DNA from: Streptomyces fulvorobeus
GTDB lineage: Bacteria; Actinomycetota; Actinomycetes; Streptomycetales; Streptomycetaceae
Direction of reading: 5' to 3'
Assembly (NCBI RefSeq): GCF_013167895.1
Contig: NZ_BLWC01000001.1
Coordinates: 1,984,001-2,048,000 of the forward strand
DNA length: 64,000 bases
Below, in pieces: positions 8,776 through 17,344 of this stretch. A program made the position numbers and the translations under genes. Every line of letters begins with the position of its first letter. Positions within the stretch are counted from its first letter, which is position 1. Under the pieces are notes generated by a model. The model worked only from the letters and a program-made list of their open reading frames with translations, searched no databases and was not told the DNA's origin.

Positions 8776-10001
8776 GGCCGCACCAGCGGCTGGAGGTCCT
8801 CGAACCGGCGGTCACCGATCCCGTCGACTTCGCGGAGTTCGTCGACGGACCGGTAACCGCCGTGCTGGGTGCGGTAGTCGACGATGTGCTGGGCGAGGAC
8901 CGGCCCGACACCGGGAAGTGTTTCCAGCTGTTCGACGGTCGCCGTACTGAGGCTGACCGGTGCCGCCGGAGCTGCTGCTCCCGTCGCCCCCACTCCGGGT
9001 CCACCGCCTCCCGCGCCCCCCGTGGACCAGGGCCCGGCAGGCATCCCCACCACCACCTGTTCCCCGTCCGTCAGGACCCTCGCACGGTTGAGTCCCGTGA
9101 CGTCGGTGCCGTCCCGCACCCCGCCTGCGGCACGCAGGGCGTCAGCCACCCTCGACCCGTGCGGAAGATGCTGGATGCCCGGCCTGCGCACCTTGCCACT
9201 CACATCGACGACGATCCGCCCGCCCGCCGCACCGGCTGGCGGTGGTCCTGCCGACGGTTGCGGCAGCGGCCCGGAGCCCTCGGGAAGCGGAACTCGGAGC
9301 TGCGCCTGCGCACTGGGGCCGTCGTTCACCGGTTCGGGAGCGCTGACGGCCTGTGGCCGCCCCGACCAGAAGTGCGTCCCCGCCAGAATCGCGGCCGCGA
9401 CCATCACCACTCCGAGCGCGGCGAGAGGTCTTGGTTCCAGCCCGCACCGCAGTTGCAGCCACAGCGGCAGCCGCTCCCGCAGCGCGGGCATCACCCGGTC
9501 ACGCCACCCCGGCCGCTCCCGCTCCTCCCCTGCTGCCCTCACTTCCCCGGCAGGGGCGGGCAGTGCGGAGGGAGCCGGTTCGAGCTCCGCTCCCCCGGCG
9601 TGGACGGGGGCGGTGTGCGAGGGCGGTCCTGCGGGGCCCCCGCAGGCTGCCACCCCCGCCATCAGCTCATCCGCCCTGCGCCGCGAGGCCGCCGCGACTG
9701 CCGCCGCGCGCCCGCGCGTCACCCGTCGGCGCCCGTGACGATCGACACGGCGGGCACCGGGTCCGACGCCCGCCCCGGCCGCCCCGCGCCCGGGCCCGTG
9801 GCCGGCCCCACCCGCCGACCGCCGCCCCGCACGCAGACCGGTGCGGGCCGTCGAAGCCGCGCCGGAGGGCGGAGACGGATGCACGCCGGACGAAGGGGAA
9901 TGAGAGGAGGAAGGCGGACCCGCTTGCCTACGCGCGGACGAGGCGGACGAGTCCGAAGGCGGGGAGACGGAAGAGGCTGTGTGAAGTGTTCGCAGGTCCA
10001 T
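8772..10001 (-). CDS. comEA: ComEA-like helix-hairpin-helix DNA-binding protein
   Basis: ComEA is the double-stranded DNA receptor that hands DNA to ComEC. The 409-residue protein has a long Arg/Ala/Pro-rich, probably disordered cytoplasmic N-terminus, one membrane helix (LAALGVVMVAAAILAGTHFW, near residue 200), a SLBB-like domain (VDVSGKVRRPGIQHLP, SRVADALRAAGG) and a C-terminal pair of helix-hairpin-helix motifs (QLETLPGVGPVLAQHI, LREVDGIGDRRFEDL). It overlaps comEC by 4 bases. The N-terminal extension before the helix is much longer than in Bacillus ComEA; the exact start is uncertain because this region is low-complexity and an undetected frameshift could hide there. Confidence 0.88.
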   Translation of the reverse strand: MDLRTLHTASSVSPPSDSSASSARRQAGPPSSSHSPSSGVHPSPPSGAASTARTGLRAGRRSAGGAGHGPGRGAAGAGVGPGARRVDRHGRRRVTRGRAAAVAAASRRRADELMAGVAACGGPAGPPSHTAPVHAGGAELEPAPSALPAPAGEVRAAGEERERPGWRDRVMPALRERLPLWLQLRCGLEPRPLAALGVVMVAAAILAGTHFWSGRPQAVSAPEPVNDGPSAQAQLRVPLPEGSGPLPQPSAGPPPAGAAGGRIVVDVSGKVRRPGIQHLPHGSRVADALRAAGGVRDGTDVTGLNRARVLTDGEQVVVGMPAGPWSTGGAGGGGPGVGATGAAAPAAPVSLSTATVEQLETLPGVGPVLAQHIVDYRTQHGGYRSVDELREVDGIGDRRFEDLQPLVRP

Positions 10002-10171
10002 GCCTCACGACGTTAGGCATATCTCCCCCAACCCGCTGAGCACCCTCAATTCCGGTGGAAAACAATACAGTTGTGGATAACTCCCTCATCCGTCCGAGTG
10101 ACCGCCCGGGCGACCCGTGCGGAGCGGGACCCGCAGGGGAACGACCCGGCACAGGGGGCCCCGCACCGGAT

Positions 10172-11017
10172 TCAGCGCGGTGAGATGATCGCTCCGAGCA
10201 GCCCAGGCCCGGTGTGGGCCCCGATCACCGCGCCCACCTCGCTCACATGCAGGTGCACCAGGCCCGGCACCCGTTCACGCAGCCGCTCGGCCAGCCGCTC
10301 CGCCCGGTCCGGAGCGGTCAGGTGGTGCACGGCGATGTCGACGGCACCCGCCCCCGCCCGCTCCACCACGAGTTCTTCCAGCCGCGCGATCGCCTTGGAG
10401 GCCGTCCGCACCTTCTCCAGCAGCTCGATCCTGCCGCCGTCCAGTTGCAGCAGCGGTTTCACCGCGAGCGCGGACCCCAGCATCGCCTGGGCGGCGCCGA
10501 TGCGCCCGCCCCGGCGCAGATAGTCGAGCGTGTCGACATAGAAATAAGCGGATGTGGCCGCCGCTCGTTTCTCCGCCGCGGCGACCGCCTCGTCCAGGCT
10601 GCCGCCCGCCTCGGCGGTCTCCGCCGCGGACACCGCGCAGAACCCCAGGGCCATGGCGACCATGCCGGTGTCCACCACGCGTACGGGCACGGGTGCTCCC
10701 TGGGAGGCGAGCAGGGCGGAATCGTACGTCCCCGAGATCTCGGCGGACAGATGCAGGGAGACGACGGCCGTCGCTCCGGCCTCGGCAGCCGCGCGGTACG
10801 CGGCGGCGAACACCTCGGGGCTGGGCCGGGACGTCGTCACGGAGCGGCGCTTCTGCAGCGCGGCGGCCAGCGAGCGGGCCGAGATCTCCGTACCCTCCTC
10901 CAGAGCCTGATCGCCCAGGACGACGGTCAGCGGCACCGTGGTGATGCCGTGCCGTTCCCTCGTCCGGGGCGGCAGGTAGGCCGTTGAATCGGTGACGATC
11001 GCGACATGGCGGGACAT
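10172..11017 (-). CDS. DegV family fatty-acid-binding protein
   Basis: DegV (FakB) proteins bind a fatty acid and, with the kinase FakA, allow its phosphorylation for lipid synthesis. The 281-residue product starts MSRHVAIVTDSTAYLPPRTR and has the family motifs VTDSTAYL, the SRPSPEVF loop, SAEISGTYDSALLA and the C-terminal GAVIGAHTGPGLLGAI, which contact the bound lipid in known structures. Length is typical (about 280). It is a single gene, separated from comEA by 170 bases. No fakA homologue is visible in the window, so its partner must lie elsewhere or the protein may act alone. Confidence 0.92.
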   Translation of the reverse strand: MSRHVAIVTDSTAYLPPRTRERHGITTVPLTVVLGDQALEEGTEISARSLAAALQKRRSVTTSRPSPEVFAAAYRAAAEAGATAVVSLHLSAEISGTYDSALLASQGAPVPVRVVDTGMVAMALGFCAVSAAETAEAGGSLDEAVAAAEKRAAATSAYFYVDTLDYLRRGGRIGAAQAMLGSALAVKPLLQLDGGRIELLEKVRTASKAIARLEELVVERAGAGAVDIAVHHLTAPDRAERLAERLRERVPGLVHLHVSEVGAVIGAHTGPGLLGAIISPR

Positions 11018-11179
11018 GAGCCGGAGGTTACCTTCCGGGGCGGGGATGCAGCAGCCCGGCCCCGATCAGCTGATCGTTTCCGGTCGCTTCGGACCGCTTC
11101 GGGGCTTTCCGGATCGGAACCCGCTCCGGGAAACCACTCCGGTAAACGTCCCCGGGAGGCCGCCCGCGAACCACCCCGT

Positions 11180-11938
11180 TCAGTTGGTCGTCTCGCGCCG
11201 TGCCGACTGCTGACCCGACTTCTGCCACGGATAACCGGCCGGGCGGCTCGGGTCCGCGGCCGTGATCGCCTGCGGTGCGTCCGGCCCCGCCGGACCGGAG
11301 GCTCCGGACCGGCCGTCCTCCTGGCCCTCATGGTCCTGCGCCGACCCCTGCGCCCTCGTCGGTGCCTGGGACGACGACTGGGACGACGGCTCCGCCACCG
11401 TCCAGTGCCGCAGCGCCCCCGCCTCCAGGTCGATCTGCGCGCTCAGCGCGTCCAGGTCGTCGTCGGCGAACTGCCGGGCCCGGTCGCGCGCCGCCCATCG
11501 CAGCGACTCCGCCGAGTGCGTGATCCGCGCGGTGCGTTCCTTCAGGCCGGGCAGCAGTGAAGCCACCGTCGCCCGGTCGGGCTCCCGCTCCAGCCGCTTC
11601 AGTTCGTCGTCGAGCTCGCGGCCGTGGACGCTCAGCCGCTCGAACAGCGCGAGCGACTCCGCCAGCGACGCGTCCTCCGCCACCCCGGCGTGCAGAGCGT
11701 CCTGGGTGGCCCTCATCGACGTACGCAGGCTGAGCCGCAACTGCGCCAGCTCTCCCGGTACTCCCGGCTGCCCGTAACTCTTCGCCCGCAGCGCCGTCTC
11801 CTCCACGGTGCGGCGCGCCTGCGTGACCGTGCGGTCCACACCGCGCCGCGCGGCGCCGACGACCTTCACGCCCGCGTACACACCCAACGCCACGAACGCG
11901 ACGAAGAGCAGCACCAGAATCGTGATCGCGACTTCCAT
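11180..11938 (-). CDS. Membrane-anchored coiled-coil protein, unknown function
   Basis: The 252-residue protein begins MEVAITILVLLFVAFVALGVYAG, a clear N-terminal membrane helix, followed by a basic stretch (GAARRGVDRTVTQARRTVEE) and a long predominantly helical region to about residue 180 with heptad-like Leu/Ala spacing (LAESLALFERLSVHGRELDDELKRL type). The C-terminal 70 residues are Ser/Gln/Gly/Pro-rich and probably disordered. No enzymatic motif is seen. It lies between the DegV gene (162 bases) and leuS (126 bases) on the same strand. Similar proteins occur in this position in other Streptomyces as far as I recall; the role is unknown. Confidence 0.8.
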   Translation of the reverse strand: MEVAITILVLLFVAFVALGVYAGVKVVGAARRGVDRTVTQARRTVEETALRAKSYGQPGVPGELAQLRLSLRTSMRATQDALHAGVAEDASLAESLALFERLSVHGRELDDELKRLEREPDRATVASLLPGLKERTARITHSAESLRWAARDRARQFADDDLDALSAQIDLEAGALRHWTVAEPSSQSSSQAPTRAQGSAQDHEGQEDGRSGASGPAGPDAPQAITAADPSRPAGYPWQKSGQQSARRETTN

Positions 11939-12064
11939 GAGCGCCCCTCGGTGTCCGATTCGGCTGCCGGTGTGCCGGTCGCCGCTTCTACCGTAAACGG
12001 AACAGGCAGGCCAGGGGTTCCAGAGAAACCCCCGACCTGCCCCGTAGGGGATGGCCCCGACCCG

Positions 12065-14938
12065 TTACGCGGGGACGATGTTGACCAGCTTCGGTGCGCG
12101 CACGATCACCTTGCGGATACCGGCCCCGCCCAGCGCCGCGACGACGCCCTCGTCGGCCAGGGCCATCGCTTCCAGTTCCTCGTCCGTGATCGACGGGGAG
12201 ATCTCCAGACGCGCCCTGACCTTGCCCTTGATCTGCACGACGCAGGTCACGGTCTCGTCCACGACGTACGCCGGGTCCGCGACCGGGAAGTCCTGGTGCA
12301 CGACGGACTCCGTGTGGCCCAGGCGGCGCCACAGCTCCTCCGCCACGTGCGGGGCGAGCGGCGCCACCAGCAGCACCAGTGACTCGGCGACCGAACGGGA
12401 CAGCGGGCCGCCGGCCTTCGTCAGGTGGTTGTTCAACTCGGTGACCTTGGCGATGGCGGTGTTGAACCGCATGCCCGCCATGTCCTGGCCGACCCCGTCG
12501 ATGGCCTTGTGCAGCGCCCGCAGCGTGTCCTCGCCGGGCTCCGTGTCCACGACGGTGACCTCACCGGTCTCCTCGTCCACGATGTTGCGCCACAGCCGTT
12601 GCAGCAGGCGGTACTGGCCGACCACGGCACGCGTGTCCCACGGACGTGAGACGTCCAGGGGGCCCATCGCCATCTCGTACAGCCGCAGGGTGTCCGCCCC
12701 GTACTCGCCGAAGATCTCGTCGGGCGTCACCGCGTTCTTCAGGGACTTGCCCATCTTGCCCAGGACGCGGCTGACCTTCTCGCCCTGGTGGTAGTACGCC
12801 CCGTCGCGCTCCTCGACCTCGGCGGCCGGGACCGCGATACCGCGGCTGTCGCGGTAGACGAACGCCTGGATCATGCCCTGGTTGTACAGCTTGTGGAACG
12901 GCTCCGCGGACGAGATGTGCCCCAGGTCGTGCAGGACCTTGGACCAGAAACGGGCGTACAGCAGGTGCAGCACGGCGTGTTCGGCACCGCCGACGTACAG
13001 GTCGACACCGCCGGTCGGCTGCCCCTCGCGCGGGCCCATCCAGTACTGCTCGATCGCGGGGTCGACCAGCTTCTCGCTGTTGTGCGGGTCCAGGTAGCGC
13101 AGCTCGTACCAGCAGGAGCCCGCCCAGTTGGGCATGGTGTTGGTCTCGCGGCGGTACTTCCTGGGCCCGTTGCCGTCGCCCAGGTCCAGGGTCACGTGGA
13201 CCCAGTCCGCGTTGCGCGACAGCGGGGTCTCGGGCTGGGTGTCGGCGTCCTCGGGGTCGAAGGTTCGCGGCGAGTAGTCCTCGACCTCCGGCAGCTCCAG
13301 GGGCAGCATCGACTCGGGCAGGGGGTGGGCGATGCCCTCCTCGTCGTACACGATCGGGAAGGGCTCGCCCCAGTAGCGCTGGCGGCTGAACAGCCAGTCG
13401 CGGAGACGGAAGTTGACGGTGCCCTCACCGACGCCGTGCTCCTCCAGCCACCCGGTGATCCTCGCCTTCGCCGCGACGACGCCCAGACCGTCCAGCGAGA
13501 CCTCCTCGTTGGAGGAGTTGACCAGCTTCGCGTCGTGCGAGGCGAAGGCGTCGTCCCAGGTCGTGGTGTCCGTGCCGCGGCCGTCCGAGGGCTCGACGAC
13601 GCAGCGCATCGGCAGCTCGAAGGCGCGCGCGAAGGCGAAGTCGCGTGTGTCGTGCGCCGGTACGGCCATGATCGCGCCGGTGCCGTAGCCCATCAGGACG
13701 TAGTCGGCGATGAATACAGGCACCTTCTCGCCGCTGACCGGGTTGGTCGCGTACGCGCCGGTGAAGACACCGGTCTTGTCCTTGGCCTCGGCCTGCCGCT
13801 CGACGTCCGACTTGGCGGCGGCCTGCTTGCGGTACGCGGTGACGGCCTCGGCCGGGCTCGCGTGGCCGCCGGTCCACACCGGGTGCGTGCCCTCGGGCCA
13901 CGCGGCCGGGATGATGCGCTCCACCAGCTCGTGCTCGGGCGCCAGCACCATGTACGTCGCGCCGAACAGGGTGTCCTGGCGGGTGGTGAACACGGTGACG
14001 GCACCGGCGCCGTCGACCGGGAAATCGACCCGCGCGCCTTCCGAGCGGCCGATCCAGTTGCGCTGCTGCAGCTTGATGGCCTCGGGCCAGTCCAGCCCGT
14101 CCAGGTCGTCCAGCAGCCGGTCGGCGTACGCGGTGATGCGCATGTTCCACTGGCGCAGCTTGGCCTTGAAGACCGGGAAGTTGCCGCGCTCGGAGCGGCC
14201 GTCCGCCGTCACCTCCTCGTTGGCCAGCACGGTGCCCAGCCCGGGCGACCAGTTGACGGGCGCGTCCGAGGCGTACGCCAGGCGGTACTCGCCCAGGACG
14301 TCGGCGCGCTCGGCGGCGCTCAGCGCGCTCCAGTCACGGCCGTCCGGGGTGGCCCGCGAACCGCTCTCGAACTGGGCGACCAGCTCGGCGATCGGGCGGG
14401 CCCTGCCGGCCTCGGTGTCGTACCAGGAGTTGAAGATCTGCAGGAAGATCCACTGCGTCCACTTGTAGTACTCCGCCTCGATCGTCGCGAACGAACGGCG
14501 GTTGTCATGGCCCAGGCCCAGCCGGCGCAGCTGGAGCCTCATGTTCTCCATGTTGGCCTCGGTGGAGGCCCTCGGGTGCGTCCCGGTCTGCACGGCGTAC
14601 TGCTCCGCGGGCAGGCCGAAGGCGTCGAAGCCCAGGGTGTGCAGGACGTTGTGACCGGTCATACGCTGGTGGCGGGCGTAGACGTCGGTGGCGATGTAAC
14701 CCAGCGGGTGGCCGACGTGCAGTCCCGCACCCGAGGGGTACGGGAACATGTCCATGATGAACTTCTTGGGCCTGGCGACCAGCTCCGGATCGCCCGCCAG
14801 GTCACCGGTCGGGTTCGGTGCCTCGTACGTTCCCTCGGCGTCCCAGAAGTCCTGCCAGCGTGCCTCGATGTCGGCGGCCATCGCCGCCGTGTAGCGGTGC
14901 GGCGCGGCCGTCTCGGCTGCGGTGTTCGTCTCGCTCAT
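12065..14938 (-). CDS. leuS: Leucyl-tRNA synthetase
   Basis: LeuS charges tRNA-Leu with leucine. The 957-residue protein shows the class I signature [17 protein letters not shown] (HIGH-type) near residue 70, the CP1 editing domain in the middle, and [10 protein letters not shown] (KMSKS-type) near residue 720, followed by the anticodon-binding domain. Start is ATG at 14938 ([16 protein letters not shown]), with a GAGG ribosome site 5-6 bases upstream; a start 9 codons earlier (MTIDGALRI) lacks such a site. An upstream leader peptide with three Leu codons in a row and a terminator (15005-15114) indicates regulation by leucyl-tRNA supply through transcription attenuation. Confidence 0.97.
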   Translation of the reverse strand: MSETNTAAETAAPHRYTAAMAADIEARWQDFWDAEGTYEAPNPTGDLAGDPELVARPKKFIMDMFPYPSGAGLHVGHPLGYIATDVYARHQRMTGHNVLHTLGFDAFGLPAEQYAVQTGTHPRASTEANMENMRLQLRRLGLGHDNRRSFATIEAEYYKWTQWIFLQIFNSWYDTEAGRARPIAELVAQFESGSRATPDGRDWSALSAAERADVLGEYRLAYASDAPVNWSPGLGTVLANEEVTADGRSERGNFPVFKAKLRQWNMRITAYADRLLDDLDGLDWPEAIKLQQRNWIGRSEGARVDFPVDGAGAVTVFTTRQDTLFGATYMVLAPEHELVERIIPAAWPEGTHPVWTGGHASPAEAVTAYRKQAAAKSDVERQAEAKDKTGVFTGAYATNPVSGEKVPVFIADYVLMGYGTGAIMAVPAHDTRDFAFARAFELPMRCVVEPSDGRGTDTTTWDDAFASHDAKLVNSSNEEVSLDGLGVVAAKARITGWLEEHGVGEGTVNFRLRDWLFSRQRYWGEPFPIVYDEEGIAHPLPESMLPLELPEVEDYSPRTFDPEDADTQPETPLSRNADWVHVTLDLGDGNGPRKYRRETNTMPNWAGSCWYELRYLDPHNSEKLVDPAIEQYWMGPREGQPTGGVDLYVGGAEHAVLHLLYARFWSKVLHDLGHISSAEPFHKLYNQGMIQAFVYRDSRGIAVPAAEVEERDGAYYHQGEKVSRVLGKMGKSLKNAVTPDEIFGEYGADTLRLYEMAMGPLDVSRPWDTRAVVGQYRLLQRLWRNIVDEETGEVTVVDTEPGEDTLRALHKAIDGVGQDMAGMRFNTAIAKVTELNNHLTKAGGPLSRSVAESLVLLVAPLAPHVAEELWRRLGHTESVVHQDFPVADPAYVVDETVTCVVQIKGKVRARLEISPSITDEELEAMALADEGVVAALGGAGIRKVIVRAPKLVNIVPA

Positions 14939-15004
14939 GATCCTCAAAGCTCCATCGATCGTCATCTGCCGGCGCCCACGTCTACGGACACACGTCTACG
15001 GAAA

Positions 15005-15031
15005 CGAAAAATCCCCTCGCACAGGAGGGGA
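15005..15031 (-). terminator. Attenuator terminator in the leuS leader
   Basis: Read on the minus strand, TCCCCTC (15031-15025) pairs with GAGGGGA (15018-15012) around a 6-base loop and is followed at once by TTTTT. This is a canonical intrinsic terminator, unusual for this genome where most lack a T run. It lies 67 bases before leuS and after the leader peptide, the expected place for an attenuator. Confidence 0.85.
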
Positions 15032-15075
15032 CGCCGCGCCGGGTCCGACCAGGCGTTCTCACCGGTCGGCAGTGA

Positions 15076-15114
15076 TCAGCGCGGCTCGCTAAGCAGAAGG
15101 CGTACGGCACGCAT
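15076..15114 (-). CDS. leuS leader peptide MRAVRLLLSEPR
   Basis: A 12-codon frame reads M-R-A-V-R-L-L-L-S-E-P-R-stop, with three consecutive Leu codons (CTT CTG CTT). It is followed by an intrinsic terminator and then leuS. The arrangement is that of ribosome-mediated attenuation: stalling at Leu codons when charged tRNA-Leu is low should prevent terminator formation. The end of the peptide (CCGCGC) can pair with GCGCGG just before the terminator, giving a candidate alternative structure. There is no ribosome site in front of the ATG; a -10-like TACCCT ends 7 bases before it, so the message may start at the A of the ATG (leaderless), as reported for other Streptomyces leader peptides. Confidence 0.8.
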   Translation of the reverse strand: MRAVRLLLSEPR

Positions 15115-15120
15115 GGCGTC

Positions 15121-15126
15121 AGGGTA
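15121..15126 (-). promoter_or_regulatory. Candidate -10 element of the leuS leader transcript
   Basis: TACCCT on the minus strand lies 6 bases before the leader ATG. A clear -35 element 16-18 bases upstream is not visible. If used, transcription would begin at or next to the leader start codon. Confidence 0.45.
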
Positions 15127-15289
15127 CCGCACGGGGCCGGAGCCAGGCCGGGACAGGGCTGGGACACCCCGACTGGCGCTCGGCACTGCTCCACGGCCTG
15201 TACGCCGACGACTGGAGCGACCCGCCCTGCCGAGCGCCGGACGTGAGGCACTGGGCAACAGGCGTGCGTGGCTGAGGGGAACGACGAAA

Positions 15290-15320
15290 GGGCGGGTCAT
15301 CCGATCCGGATGACCCACCC
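15290..15320 (-). terminator. Terminator after the first tRNA-Ala
   Basis: GGGCGGGTCATCC (15290-15302) pairs with GGATGACCCACCC (15308-15320) with one G-U type mismatch. It starts 11 bases beyond the tRNA 3' end. A T run on the plus strand (15321-15325) means it could also stop plus-strand transcription. Confidence 0.75.
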
Positions 15321-15330
15321 TTTTTCGCTG

Positions 15331-15403
15331 TGGAGCTAAGGAGAATTGAACTCCTGACCTCCTGCATGCCATGCAGGCGCTCTACCAACTGAGCTATAGC
15401 CCC
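15331..15403 (-). tRNA. tRNA-Ala (anticodon GGC), copy 1
   Basis: The 73-base minus-strand sequence begins GGGGCTATAGCTCAG and ends CTTAGCTCCA. The acceptor stem, D arm (AGCTCAGTTGGTAGAGC), anticodon stem CCTGC/GCAGG with loop ATGGCAT (anticodon GGC) and T arm with GTTCAATTC are all present. CCA is not encoded. It is identical to the copy at 15985-16057. Confidence 0.95.
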
Positions 15404-15510
15404 TCGATGCTCGCCGCCCGGTTTCCCCCGGCGACATCGAGAACATTACACGGTCCCCCCGGTCCTCCAGCAAATCGATTCCAGGTCAGTCCGTTTTGTC
15501 CGATTCCTGG

Positions 15511-15744
15511 TCATGCGGTGGCGAAGGAGTAGAACCGTTTGAGGGTGCAGTGCTCCTCCAGGAGCCGGCCGTAGATCGGCTCCCCCTCCAGTTCCCGGTA
15601 GGTCTCGATGGGGTCGCCTTTTATGATCAGCGCCCGCGCGCACTCCTCGCACCAGTACTGGTAGTCCGGGTTGACCGGGTCCATGTCCCGCACGATGGGC
15701 GTACCACTGCCGCACCAGTCGCACTTACGCCTGTGTGCACCCAT
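15511..15744 (-). CDS. Small Cys-rich (zinc-ribbon-like) conserved protein
   Basis: The 77-residue product begins MGAHRRKCDWCGSGTPIVRD and has two CxxC knuckles, C8-x2-C11 and C32-x2-C35 (WCEECARALI), the pattern of a zinc ribbon. The remainder (IETYRELEGEPIYGRLLEEH) is likely helical. No DNA-binding or enzyme motif is recognised. It lies between two identical tRNA-Ala genes and starts 3 bases after the stop of a second tiny Cys-containing protein (15748-15843), so the two are probably co-transcribed with the downstream tRNA. Function unknown; proteins of this kind recur in Streptomyces. Confidence 0.82.
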   Translation of the reverse strand: MGAHRRKCDWCGSGTPIVRDMDPVNPDYQYWCEECARALIIKGDPIETYRELEGEPIYGRLLEEHCTLKRFYSFATA

Positions 15745-15747
15745 CAG

Positions 15748-15843
15748 TCAGCTCCAGCTGTGGCCGCAGGCCGTGCACACGTAGGGAACTCCTCCGTCGT
15801 CACCCAGGACCGGACCCGGGACCAGTTCGCGGCGCACAGGCAT
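15748..15843 (-). CDS. 31-residue protein with a single CxxC motif
   Basis: A 31-codon frame reads MPVRRELVPGPVLGDDGGVP and then YVCTACGHSWS. It has one CxxCGH knuckle at the C-terminus and a strong ribosome site (GGGAGGAAG) 5 bases before the ATG. The stop is 3 bases before the start of the 77-residue Cys-rich protein, suggesting coupling; one knuckle each raises the possibility that they share a metal site or a partner. It is easily missed by gene finders because of its length. Function unknown. Confidence 0.7.
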   Translation of the reverse strand: MPVRRELVPGPVLGDDGGVPYVCTACGHSWS

Positions 15844-15948
15844 CGCGCTTCCTCCCGATCGGTCCTTCGCCCCCTCCGGCGGTCCGATTCTGCCATGGCA
15901 CCGCAAGGGGGTCAGCCCGCGGAGGAGCCGACCTTGCCGACGACGAAA

Positions 15949-15978
15949 AGATCCCGCCCCCACCAGGGGACGGGATCT
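15949..15978 (-). terminator. Terminator after the second tRNA-Ala
   Basis: AGATCCCG (15949-15956) pairs with CGGGATCT (15971-15978), extended inside by CCCC/GGGG. It begins 6 bases beyond the tRNA 3' end on the minus strand and is followed by TTTT. Confidence 0.75.
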
Positions 15979-15984
15979 TGATTG

Positions 15985-16057
15985 TGGAGCTAAGGAGAAT
16001 TGAACTCCTGACCTCCTGCATGCCATGCAGGCGCTCTACCAACTGAGCTATAGCCCC
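15985..16057 (-). tRNA. tRNA-Ala (anticodon GGC), copy 2
   Basis: Base-for-base identical to the tRNA at 15331-15403 over all 73 positions, with the same anticodon loop ATGGCAT. CCA is not encoded. It is followed on the minus strand by its own terminator. Confidence 0.95.
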
Positions 16058-16172
16058 GCTGTTCGCTTTGTTTCCCGCGTTTCCGCGCTGCGAACAAGAA
16101 GAACTTTAGCCTGCGACCGGCCAGAAAGTGAAATCCGGCCGACGCCGCCCGGAGACGGCCTCCGGGCAGCCG

Positions 16173-16826
16173 TCAGTCGTCGTCGCCCAGCACCGGTTCC
16201 GGCAGCGTGCCCGCGTTGTGCTCCAGCAGGCGCCAGCCGCGCGCGCCCTCACCGAGAACGGACCAGCAGCAGTTCGTGAGACCGCCGAGCCCTTCCCAGT
16301 GGTGGGCCTCCAAGCCGAGCAGACGGCCGATCGTCGTACGGATCGTGCCTCCGTGGCTGACCACGACGAGCGTGCCGCCATCAGGCAGCTTGTCGGCGTG
16401 CCGGAGCACCACGGGGGCGGCACGGTCGGCGACCTCGGTCTCCAGTTCGCCGCCGCCCCGGCGCACGGGTTCGCCGCGCTTCCACGCCGCGTACTGCTCG
16501 GCGAACCGCGCGACGATCTCCTCGTGCGTGAGCCCCTGCCAGGCGCCCGCGTACGTCTCGCGCAGCCCCGCGTCGTGCTCGACCGTGAGACCGGTGACCG
16601 CGGCGAGCTCAGCCGCCGTGGCCGACGCCCTCCGCAGGTCGGAGGCCACGAGGGCATCCGGCTTCAGAGAGGCGAGCAGCCGGGCGGCCCGGCGGGCCTG
16701 CCCGACGCCGGCTTCGGTCAGCTCGATGTCCGTGGAGCCCTGAAAACGGCGCTCCAGATTCCACGCCGTCTGACCGTGCCGCCAGAGGACGATCTTGCGG
16801 CCCCTGCCGCTGCTGCTGCCGCTCAG
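16173..16826 (-). CDS. Histidine phosphatase family protein (phosphoglycerate-mutase-like), apparent CTG start
   Basis: The 217-residue protein carries the catalytic RHG motif (KIVLWRHGQTAWN near residue 15), the second arginine region (ASDLRRASATA) and the C-terminal SHGG motif (VVVSHGGTIRTTIG), all standard for the histidine phosphatase superfamily; the substrate is unknown. The frame that encodes the RHG motif has no ATG, GTG or TTG between the preceding in-frame TGA and the motif. The only plausible initiator is CTG at 16826-16824, which overlaps the rsfS stop as CTGA, exactly where relatives would have an ATGA or GTGA overlap. It follows rsfS and is probably translated by coupling. If CTG is not used, translation must begin after the catalytic His. 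Confidence 0.88.
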   Translation of the reverse strand: MSGSSSGRGRKIVLWRHGQTAWNLERRFQGSTDIELTEAGVGQARRAARLLASLKPDALVASDLRRASATAAELAAVTGLTVEHDAGLRETYAGAWQGLTHEEIVARFAEQYAAWKRGEPVRRGGGELETEVADRAAPVVLRHADKLPDGGTLVVVSHGGTIRTTIGRLLGLEAHHWEGLGGLTNCCWSVLGEGARGWRLLEHNAGTLPEPVLGDDD

Positions 16827-17254
16827 TGCTGCTCACCTTCCGGGACCCCGTTGAGCTGGGCGTGCTCCGCGGCCTTGCCGCGGGTCTTGATCGCGTCTTC
16901 GGGGAGACCGATCTCGGGACAGTCCTTCCACAGGCGTTCGAGAGCGTAGAACACACGCTCCTCGCTGTGCTGGACGTGGATGACGATGTCGACGTAGTCG
17001 AGAAGGATCCAGCGGGCGTCGCGGTCCCCCTCGCGGCGCACCGGCTTGACGCCGAGCTCCTTCTGCAGCCGCTCCTCGATCTCGTCGACGATCGACTTGA
17101 CCTGGCGGTCATTGGGGGCCGAGGCCAGCAGGAAGGCGTCGGTGATCGACAGCACGTCGCTGACGTCGTAGGCGATGATGTCGTGCGCGAGCCGGTCGGC
17201 GGCCGCCTGAGCGGCGGCGTTGATGAGCTCGATGGAGCGGTCCGTGGCGGTCAC
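16823..17254 (-). CDS. rsfS: Ribosome silencing factor RsfS
   Basis: RsfS binds ribosomal protein L14 and blocks joining of the subunits when nutrients are low. The 143-residue protein has the family core DIIAYDVSDVLSITDAF, SIVDEIEERLQKELG, RDARWILLDYVDIVIH and ERVFYALERLW. Start is the codon at 17254 (MTATDRSIELINAA). It lies downstream of the LCP gene (90 bases) and overlaps the histidine phosphatase gene by 4 bases. The order nadD - LCP - rsfS - phosphatase is conserved in actinobacteria. Confidence 0.95.
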   Translation of the reverse strand: MTATDRSIELINAAAQAAADRLAHDIIAYDVSDVLSITDAFLLASAPNDRQVKSIVDEIEERLQKELGVKPVRREGDRDARWILLDYVDIVIHVQHSEERVFYALERLWKDCPEIGLPEDAIKTRGKAAEHAQLNGVPEGEQH

Positions 17255-17344
17255 ATGCAGGCTTTCGTCGGCGGTCAGATCAACCTCTAGGGTCTCACGG
17301 ACCGCCGACAGCCCCTACGACGAGCGTCCGGCGGTGTCGTTTCG

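Noticed and set aside
12788..15313. Long open frame on the plus strand opposite leuS (841 codons)
   Set aside because: It is an antisense shadow of leuS produced by high G+C third positions; the product is low-complexity with no family features.
15331..16057. tRNA-Ala genes as an attachment site of an integrated element
   Set aside because: Both copies are complete with terminators, and no integrase or phage/plasmid gene lies between or beside them.
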